From: an uncultured Ignavibacteria bacterium
Lineage (GTDB): Bacteria > Bacteroidota > Ignavibacteria > Kapaibacteriales > UBA961
Direction: 5' to 3'
Length of the DNA: 5,713 nucleotides
NCBI GenBank assembly: GCA_937868245.1
Contig: CALMMI010000501.1
Location: 1 to 5,713, forward strand
Numbering within the stretch: position 1 is the first letter of the stretch; every line of letters begins with the position of its first letter. The notes under the pieces are model-generated. The model had not been told where the DNA came from. It saw only the letters and a program-made list of their open reading frames with translations, and ran no database searches. Made by a program: the position numbers and the translations under genes. Positions 1-4,733 of this stretch are shown one piece after another.

Positions 1-456
1 TATAGGTACGTCTCCTCGTCGTCCTTGTATTTCATAAGGGGTATTATACACTACAGCTTCTACCATTGCGGTTATTTCGTTGATATTACCGGGTTTGTAA
101 TAATCTAAATCTGATGAGAGAATATCTTCAGGCGGGTTCAATCGCAAGAGTTTTCCAGTGTTTTGGAGCATTACTTCCAGAATATCCCGCGTAGCTCGAG
201 TGGCAATCAGCTTGAGGTGAGGGAATTGCTTGAGCATATAGGGCAGTCCTCCTACATGGTCGGTGTGAGCATGAGTAAGAAGGGCATAGTCAGTTTCTTC
301 ATTTTGGATTGGGTAAATTATCGGAAATGTCCTTTCCTTACGAAGCCTGGGGTGAAGCCCTGCATCAATAAGAACCCCAGTACCTTCCAGATTCAGAAAG
401 CAGGAATTCGCTCCGATTTCCTCAACACCACCGAGAAAGGTTACAAAACTGGACAT
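1..456 (-). CDS. MBL-fold metallo-hydrolase, probable beta-CASP RNA-processing exo/endonuclease (partial; C-terminus beyond the window)
   Basis: Reading leftward from the ATG at 456-454 gives 152 residues open to the window edge. The start FLGGVEEIGANS (residues 7-18), followed by VLIDAG (28-33), is the first strand pair of a metallo-beta-lactamase fold. The metal-binding motif HAHTDH is at 62-67 (H62, H64, D66, H67) and is followed by VGGLPYML. Together these resemble the YSH1/CPSF-73-like and RNase J-like beta-CASP nucleases, which bind two zinc ions and cut RNA in the cytoplasm. The beta-CASP domain and the later metal ligands lie outside the window, so another MBL hydrolase remains possible. 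An in-frame stop at 489-487 and no ATG between it and 456 fix the start. No Shine-Dalgarno is evident. It lies downstream of queA on the same strand, separated by a hairpin, so it is probably a separate transcript. The MBL fold is near certain; RNA as substrate is an inference. Confidence 0.88.
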   Translation of the reverse strand, partial: MSSFVTFLGGVEEIGANSCFLNLEGTGVLIDAGLHPRLRKERTFPIIYPIQNEETDYALLTHAHTDHVGGLPYMLKQFPHLKLIATRATRDILEVMLQNTGKLLRLNPPEDILSSDLDYYKPGNINEITAMVEAVVYNTPYEIQGRRGDVPI

Positions 457-462
457 AGGATG

Positions 463-496
463 AAGCTGATTGCTTATGGCTGATAGCTATCAGCTT
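463..496 (+). repeat. Short intergenic repeat, copy A
   Basis: This copy starts AAGCTGATTGCTTATGGCT and contains the perfect 16-bp palindrome GCTGATAGCTATCAGC at 479-494. Its ends, AAGCTGAT (463-470) and ATCAGCTT (489-496), are also inverted repeats. It lies directly upstream of the start codon of the leftward MBL gene, so it would be in that transcript's leader if transcription starts further right. Copies B (529-556) and C (660-691, inverted) share the AAGCTGAT core. Confidence 0.6.
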
Positions 497-528
497 GATG
501 AGCGTATGGATAAGAGTTTAGAGTTAAG

Positions 529-556
529 AAGCTGATAACTTATGGCTGTTAGCTTG
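529..556 (+). repeat. Short intergenic repeat, copy B
   Basis: AAGCTGATAACTTATGGCT matches copy A at 17 of 19 positions and continues into GTTAGCTTG, which resembles the GATAGCT that follows in copy A. It is in the same orientation as copy A, 66 bases to the right. Confidence 0.6.
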
Positions 557-594
557 TTAATAATGTTTAATTCGGTCTAAAATACTAAATAGCA

Positions 595-638
595 AAACGG
601 CAAATATGTAATGTTATTGTATTACACATTTGCCGTTT
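595..638 (-). terminator. Hairpin downstream of queA, probable transcription terminator
   Basis: Two 18-base arms (595-612 and 621-638) enclose an 8-base loop. The arms pair fully except at 606/627. In leftward (queA-strand) RNA this position is a G-U wobble, whereas in rightward RNA it is an A-C mismatch, so the helix is intact only for queA transcription. The hairpin lies 54 bases after the queA stop. The U-run on the queA strand is short (four T at 597-594, partly in the stem, then GCTATTTAG), so termination may be incomplete and some read-through into the MBL gene is possible. Confidence 0.65.
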
Positions 639-659
639 ATTTTCTGTTTGGCTGTAAAC

Positions 660-691
660 GCTATTAGCCATTAGCTAAAAGCCATCAGCTT
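660..691 (-). repeat. Short intergenic repeat, copy C (inverted)
   Basis: On the minus strand this reads AAGCTGATGGCTTTTAGCT and then AATGGCTAATAGC. It shares the AAGCTGAT..CTT core of copies A and B but points the other way. It begins at the base immediately after the queA stop codon (694-692). It is the most diverged of the three copies. Confidence 0.5.
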
Positions 692-1735
692 CTAAAGTAC
701 CAACATCGCATCGCCATACGCATAAAAGCGATAATCGTTCTTGATTGCGCGTTTATACCCTTTGAACAAAAGTTCTGTACCTGTAAACGCAGCAGTCAAT
801 AGAATTGAAGGAGTTGCAGGTGGGTGGAAATTAGTAATCAGACGGTTTGCAATCTTAAATTCAAACGGAGGATAAATAAACTTATCTGTCCAACCCTTGT
901 TAGGCTTTACAATTCCTGTGGTTAACACGCTTGCTTCCAAAGCGCGGGCAACACTTGAACCGACTGCATAAACGTGTTTTTTGGCTTTCAAAGATTTGTT
1001 AATCAAATCGGCATTATCACGGGTAATCTCAAAATACTCTGAGTACATTCTGTGTTTGGTAAGGTCTTCCACTTCAATTGATTCAAAGATACCCTGACCG
1101 ATATTGAGTGTGAGTGTAGCTATACGGACACCCTTTTTCTCCAATTCTTTCATCATTGCTTCAGTAAAGTGCAATCCACCGGATGGGGGAGCAATAGATG
1201 CTGTTTTATTCGGATTAGCAAATACACATTGATAGGTTTCTTTATCGTGCTCTGTCGGGTCACGTTTGATGTAACCTGGAAGCGGCATTTGTCCTATGCG
1301 CTCGATCACTTTGAATAAATCACCTTCATAACTAAAACGTACAGTTCTACCGCGTGAAGTGGTGTTATCTATAACTTCGCAATAGAATTTGTTATTATCA
1401 AAATAGATTTTGTTACCGATACGTACTTTTCTTGCCGGTTCTACAAGCACATCCCAAATACGTTCTGCTTTCTTCAGTTCCCGCAGGAGCATCACTTCAA
1501 TTTTTGCATTGGTTTTTTCTTTTTTGCCGTACACTTTAGCAGGAAATACTTTGGTGTCGTTTACAACAAGGCAATCACCCTTTTGGAAATAAGAGAGAAT
1601 ATCGGAAAAATGTTTGTCTTCAATATCACCCGTTTCACGGTTAAGAACCATCATTCTGGCAGAATCTCTAGGGTCGGCAGGAAATTTAGCAATAGTAGAT
1701 TTTGGAGCAGCATAACGGAATTCAGAGAGCTTCAT
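692..1735 (-). CDS. queA: S-adenosylmethionine:tRNA ribosyltransferase-isomerase QueA
   Basis: QueA moves the ribosyl part of S-adenosylmethionine onto 7-aminomethyl-7-deazaguanine in the anticodon wobble position of tRNA, making epoxyqueuosine in the queuosine pathway; it is cytoplasmic. The 347-residue product has the usual family length. Visible motifs, in order, are VVNDTKVFPAKVYG (57-70), PLPGYIKR (151-158), APPSGGLHFTEAM (182-194), VEDLTKHRMYSEYFEI (222-237), YAVGSSVARALEA (256-268), GWTDKFIYPPFEF (281-293) and the C-terminal YGDAMLVL (340-347). The whole length reads like Bacteroidota QueA. Compared with the sequences I recall for the family, several conserved blocks are altered: PPSGGLHF instead of PTAGLHF, AVGSS instead of AVGTT, and NFHPPATPS instead of NFHLPKSTL. 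The start MKLSEF matches the family N-terminus. A two-codon ATG-ATA-TGA (1740-1732) overlaps the start codon out of frame. No clear Shine-Dalgarno is present. It is transcribed divergently from uvrB and no other queuosine gene is in view. Confidence 0.96.
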   Translation of the reverse strand: MKLSEFRYAAPKSTIAKFPADPRDSARMMVLNRETGDIEDKHFSDILSYFQKGDCLVVNDTKVFPAKVYGKKEKTNAKIEVMLLRELKKAERIWDVLVEPARKVRIGNKIYFDNNKFYCEVIDNTTSRGRTVRFSYEGDLFKVIERIGQMPLPGYIKRDPTEHDKETYQCVFANPNKTASIAPPSGGLHFTEAMMKELEKKGVRIATLTLNIGQGIFESIEVEDLTKHRMYSEYFEITRDNADLINKSLKAKKHVYAVGSSVARALEASVLTTGIVKPNKGWTDKFIYPPFEFKIANRLITNFHPPATPSILLTAAFTGTELLFKGYKRAIKNDYRFYAYGDAMLVL

Positions 1736-1905
1736 ATCATTTGTATTAGAAATTGATAAAAAATGAGTTATTTTCGTTTATTCGTTTACTAATCAGAGAG
1801 GTAGTGAGTTCTTGGTAGAGTAATCGCGAAGGCATAGACGGGATTTAACGTACATTTGTTTGATTTCCTGACCTTCAATATTGAGATTTAATTTGGAAAA
1901 GAATA
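1736..1905 (-). other. Long leader region of queA, no recognised RNA element
   Basis: If transcription starts just left of the -7 element at 1913-1906, queA has a leader of roughly 160 bases. I looked for a preQ1 riboswitch (small hairpin followed by an A-rich tail ending near the start codon) and do not see one. The region contains a tandem 8-base duplication, TTCGTTTA at 1773-1780 and 1781-1788, and a 20-codon minus-strand ORF at 1855-1793 with no supporting ribosome site. Nothing here is firmly functional. Confidence 0.3.
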
Positions 1906-1922
1906 CAAATATACTATATTTG
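1892..1922 (+). promoter_or_regulatory. Predicted uvrB promoter (Bacteroidota -33/-7 type)
   Basis: TTTG at 1892-1895, a 19-base spacer, then TATATTTG at 1915-1922 fits the known Bacteroidota primary-sigma consensus TTTG...TAnnTTTG. It can also be read as a -35 TTTGGA, 17-base spacer and -10 TATATT. A start near 1929 would give a uvrB leader of about 70 bases. The -7 box is the right half of a 17-bp palindrome shared with the opposing promoter. Confidence 0.65.
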
Positions 1923-1938
1923 AAGGGGCGAAATCAAC
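1906..1938 (-). promoter_or_regulatory. Predicted queA promoter overlapping the uvrB promoter
   Basis: On the minus strand, GTTG at 1938-1935 is followed after 21 bases by TATATTTG at 1913-1906, the same -7 octamer as on the plus strand. The -33 element is weaker than that of the uvrB promoter (GTTG rather than TTTG). Transcription would start near 1899 and run left into queA. The two -7 octamers are separated by a single base, so polymerase could hardly bind in both directions at once. Confidence 0.5.
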
Positions 1939-2001
1939 TGTTTTCTTTTCGTTAACATTTTAAATTACATTAAGTAAACACCACAATCATATTAATTATC
2001 A

Positions 2002-4044
2002 ATGAATAAATTAGTTCCAGAAAGTGATTTCGAGCTTGTATCTAATTATACACCCTCCGGTGACCAACCGAAAGCAATAGCTGAGCTTATTGAAGGGATT
2101 CAGCGGGGTGATCCGCGGCAAACTCTTCTTGGAGTTACGGGATCGGGAAAGACATTTACCATGAGTAATGTTATCAGGGCTGTGAATAAACCCACGCTTG
2201 TAATTTCACCCAATAAGACGCTTGCAGCACAACTTTACAGCGAATTTCGAGGTTTTTTCCCGAATAACAGCGTAGAGTTCTTTATTAGTTATTATGATTA
2301 CTATCAGCCTGAGGCGTATATGCCGACAACTGATACTTTCATTGAAAAAGACTTCGCCATAAATGACGAAATTGACCGGTTGAGACTACGGGCAACAAGC
2401 TCACTTGTGGAAGGCAGAAGAGATGTAATTGTTATTGCATCTGTAAGCTGTATTTATGGTATCGGTACACAAGAATCATTTGCCTCGATGCTCTATCAAC
2501 TAAAGGTTGGGATGGAAATAACCCGCCAGCAATTGATACAAAAATTAATGGATTTGTACTTTTCCAGAAATGATTTTGAATGGGGACGCGGTACATTCAG
2601 AGTACGTGGTGATACCATAGATATTCTTCCGGCGTATGAAGAGAACCAAGGGCTTCGTATCGAGTTATTCGGGAATACAATTGAACGGCTACTATGGATA
2701 TACCGTTCCGACGGAAAAACAATAAGAGCTGTGGATTCGGCAATGCTTTATCCTGCACGACAGTTCGTAAGTTCTCCAAACGAAATGGCTCGTGCCATGT
2801 CATCAATCCGTAATGAACTCTATGATCGGCTGAAAGTTTTTAGGGCAGAAGATAAATATTTGGAAGCGCAACGCTTGGAACAGCGTACATTATTTGATTT
2901 GGAGATGATGAAAGAAGTGGGGTATTGCTCTGGGATTGAAAATTACTCGATGCACGTTTCCGGACGCAGCCCGGGTGAACGGCCTGCCTGTTTGTTTGAC
3001 TATTTCCCGAAAGATTTTCTTTTGATGGTGGATGAAAGCCATGTTTCGATACCACAGATTAGAGCAATGTATAATGGTGACAGGGCACGGAAAACAACAC
3101 TTGTAGATCATGGTTTCAGGTTACCGTCAGCACTTGAAAACCGACCGATGAAGTTTGAAGAATTTGAATCAATTACCCCTCAAATTGTATTTGTGAGTGC
3201 AACACCGGGAGATTACGAACTACAACAGTCTCAAGGTGTTGTAGTTGAACAGGTGATTCGTCCAACCGGACTTGTTGATCCTGAAATGGAGGTACGTCCC
3301 GTTAAGAATCAAATTGATGATTTGGTACATGAAATTCGTATCCGAACCGCTAAGAACGAAAGGGTTTTGGTTACAACTCTTACAAAAAGGATGGCTGAGG
3401 ATTTGGCTGAATATCTCCAAAAATTAAACATAAAGGTAGCATACATTCACTCCGAAGTTGTAACAATGGAACGCGTTGAAATCCTAAGGGATTTACGTAT
3501 CGGTGAATACGATGTACTTGTCGGGGTGAACCTGCTGCGAGAAGGTTTAGACATGCCGGAAGTTTCGATGGTAGCAATTTTAGATGCTGACAAAGAGGGC
3601 TTCCTAAGAAGTGAACGCTCACTTATGCAGGTGGCAGGACGTACAGCTCGGAATGTGAACGGCAGGGTAATTCTGTATGCAGATAGAATTACACGCTCTA
3701 TGCAAGCAGTTATGGACGAAACAAACCGCAGAAGAGAAATCCAAATAGCATATAATAAAGAACATAACATTGACCCGCGTACTGTGTTTAAGTCGTTGGA
3801 AGAAATTCTTGCCTCCACTTCAATAGCCGATGTTTCCGAAGAAAGAACCAAAAAACAAGAATATAATCAAACGGCGAAAATCCGTAAGGCAGCCGAGCCA
3901 ATGCTTAAATTCATGACTGCTGAACAAAGAAAAGAACTGATTTCACAATTGCAGACAGAAATGAAAAAATCAGCAAAAGAACTCGATTATGAAAAGGCTG
4001 CTGAATTGCGAGATGAAATCCAACGGTTGCAGTCGTTAGAATGA
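2002..4044 (+). CDS. uvrB: UvrABC excinuclease subunit B (UvrB)
   Basis: UvrB takes damaged DNA from UvrA, verifies the lesion by threading one strand under a beta-hairpin, and recruits UvrC for incision in nucleotide excision repair. The 680-residue length is normal. In order: Walker A GVTGSGKT (44-51); the damage-checking beta-hairpin with its aromatic run YYDYYQPEAYMP (97-108); the region expected to contact UvrA (about 155-250); the Walker B/DEAD-like motif DESH (344-347); helicase motif SATPG (399-403); motifs V and VI, GVNLLREGLDMPEV (508-521) and QVAGRTARN (543-551, where the usual form is QTIGRAARN); and a C-terminal UVR domain (about 643-678) that binds UvrC. All catalytic landmarks are present with no frameshift. 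The start MNKLVPESDFELVSNYTPSGDQP places the conserved PSGDQP block at the usual distance. The upstream sequence is AT-rich without a Shine-Dalgarno. No LexA-type operator was recognised. Confidence 0.99.
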   Translation: MNKLVPESDFELVSNYTPSGDQPKAIAELIEGIQRGDPRQTLLGVTGSGKTFTMSNVIRAVNKPTLVISPNKTLAAQLYSEFRGFFPNNSVEFFISYYDYYQPEAYMPTTDTFIEKDFAINDEIDRLRLRATSSLVEGRRDVIVIASVSCIYGIGTQESFASMLYQLKVGMEITRQQLIQKLMDLYFSRNDFEWGRGTFRVRGDTIDILPAYEENQGLRIELFGNTIERLLWIYRSDGKTIRAVDSAMLYPARQFVSSPNEMARAMSSIRNELYDRLKVFRAEDKYLEAQRLEQRTLFDLEMMKEVGYCSGIENYSMHVSGRSPGERPACLFDYFPKDFLLMVDESHVSIPQIRAMYNGDRARKTTLVDHGFRLPSALENRPMKFEEFESITPQIVFVSATPGDYELQQSQGVVVEQVIRPTGLVDPEMEVRPVKNQIDDLVHEIRIRTAKNERVLVTTLTKRMAEDLAEYLQKLNIKVAYIHSEVVTMERVEILRDLRIGEYDVLVGVNLLREGLDMPEVSMVAILDADKEGFLRSERSLMQVAGRTARNVNGRVILYADRITRSMQAVMDETNRRREIQIAYNKEHNIDPRTVFKSLEEILASTSIADVSEERTKKQEYNQTAKIRKAAEPMLKFMTAEQRKELISQLQTEMKKSAKELDYEKAAELRDEIQRLQSLE

Positions 4045-4059
4045 GGTTTCTGGTATTTT

Positions 4060-4190
4060 ATAGTTAGGGGTGTTACCCTTAACTATGGTGATAAAGCCCG
4101 TTGGGCTAGATAAATATTAACCAATTTTCTTGCAGGCTGATTGCCTGCCACTCCATAGCTTGGGGCATCGCCCCAAGTATCGCCCCAATA
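4060..4190. repeat. Four-hairpin intergenic element (REP-like) after uvrB
   Basis: Four hairpins follow in a row: (1) 12-bp stem 4060-4071/4075-4086 with a GTT loop and one G-U pair; (2) AGCCC/GGGCT, 4095-4099/4103-4107, also with a GTT loop; (3) GCAGGC/GCCTGC, 4132-4137/4143-4148, with a TGATT loop; (4) CTTGGGGC/GCCCCAAG, 4159-4166/4170-4177, with an ATC loop. The right arm of the fourth is partly repeated (ATCGCCCCAA at 4167-4176 and 4179-4188). None is followed by a U-run, so these are not standard terminators, though the first could protect or end the uvrB transcript. The order and spacing suggest one dispersed element; copies elsewhere in the genome are an inference. Confidence 0.65.
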
Positions 4191-4209
4191 GGAATAGAAG
4201 ATTTTTCCG

Positions 4210-4217
4210 TATTTTTG
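4210..4217 (+). promoter_or_regulatory. Possible -7 element for the ferredoxin gene
   Basis: TATTTTTG matches the Bacteroidota -7 consensus TAnnTTTG and lies 71 bases before the ferredoxin start. I find no good TTTG at the expected -33 distance (around 4187-4192), where the tail of the hairpin element sits, so this is a partial match in an AT-rich stretch. Confidence 0.35.
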
Positions 4218-4288
4218 TTAATAAAGTTGGCATTTCATCGTCATCTCTCTTCATCGAATACATCGTTTTATATCAATTAGGATAATTC

Positions 4289-4636
4289 ATGGCAATTTAC
4301 ATAACGTCCGACTGTATTAACTGTGGTGCTTGCGAACCGGAATGCCCTAACACGGCAATTTATGAATCAGGTGTTGTTTGGTCACTCGGAAATGAAACTT
4401 ATACTGATTCAACCTCTCCAGGACATTTCCACCGTGATTTCTGGTCGCCGGATTACTATTATATCGTACCTGATAAATGTACCGAATGTAAGACCTTTCA
4501 CGATGAACCTCAATGTGCAGCTGTATGTCCGGTTGATTGCTGTCTTCCTGATCCTGAAAATGTTGAATCGGAAGAAAAACTCATAGCAAAAGTAGAATAT
4601 CTTAATAAAATTGATCCTAATCGCCGAAGGAATTGA
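4289..4636 (+). CDS. 2[4Fe-4S] ferredoxin, Bacteroidota type
   Basis: This is a small cytoplasmic electron carrier. The first cluster motif is C9-x2-C12-x2-C15-x3-C19-P in the sequence DCINCGACEPECP. The second is C64-x2-C67-x8-C76-x3-C80-P. By family rules C9, C12, C15 and C80 hold one cluster, and C64, C67, C76 and C19 the other. The eight-residue gap between C67 and C76 is the feature of Alvin-type (Allochromatium) ferredoxins, which have very low and unequal redox potentials. Two further cysteines, C84 and C85, follow. At 115 residues it is longer than classical clostridial or Chlorobium ferredoxins (about 55-62) because of a loop at about 28-60 rich in aromatic residues, and because of a charged tail; I recall the same build in Bacteroidota homologues. 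The partner enzyme cannot be told from the neighbours; pyruvate or 2-oxoacid:ferredoxin oxidoreductase is a common one. It ends before a strong terminator and is probably monocistronic. Confidence 0.95.
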   Translation: MAIYITSDCINCGACEPECPNTAIYESGVVWSLGNETYTDSTSPGHFHRDFWSPDYYYIVPDKCTECKTFHDEPQCAAVCPVDCCLPDPENVESEEKLIAKVEYLNKIDPNRRRN

Positions 4637-4667
4637 CCACTTTTTTTCTGATCAATTATATCCCTTT

Positions 4668-4702
4668 AAGCCGATGCTTTATAAAGCGCGTCGGCTTTTT
4701 TT
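4668..4702 (+). terminator. Rho-independent terminator of the ferredoxin gene
   Basis: A 10-bp stem (AAGCCGATGC at 4668-4677 with GCGCGTCGGCTT bases 4688-4697, one G-U pair) closes a 10-base loop and runs into seven T at 4696-4702. It begins 32 bases after the ferredoxin stop. It should separate the ferredoxin from the amidohydrolase, although it ends only 31 bases before the next start codon. Confidence 0.85.
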
Positions 4703-4733
4703 ATATAAACAATAATTTCTGAATAGAGAACTT

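Noticed and set aside
163..483. 106-codon plus-strand ORF at the left end
   Set aside because: It lies antisense to the MBL-fold gene, whose frame contains the HAHTDH metal motif; the plus-strand translation shows no family features.
600..610. CATATTTG on the minus strand as a -7 box for the MBL gene
   Set aside because: It misses the TA start of the consensus, lies inside the arm of the terminator hairpin and has no TTTG at the -33 distance.
1410..1592. Plus-strand ORF antisense to queA
   Set aside because: Shadow of a clear QueA frame, with a low-complexity translation and no ribosome site.
1736..1905. preQ1 riboswitch upstream of queA
   Set aside because: No small hairpin with the required A-rich tail and pairing could be found on the minus strand next to the start codon.
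2597..3851. Several minus-strand ORFs across uvrB
   Set aside because: They are antisense to intact UvrB motifs, overlap each other and have no recognisable domains.
4060..4086. First hairpin after uvrB as a rho-independent terminator
   Set aside because: The stem is followed by GGTGATAAAG rather than a U-run; it was kept only as part of the hairpin cluster.
4323..4586. 87-codon plus-strand ORF inside the ferredoxin gene
   Set aside because: It is in another frame within a gene that has both complete Fe-S cysteine motifs.
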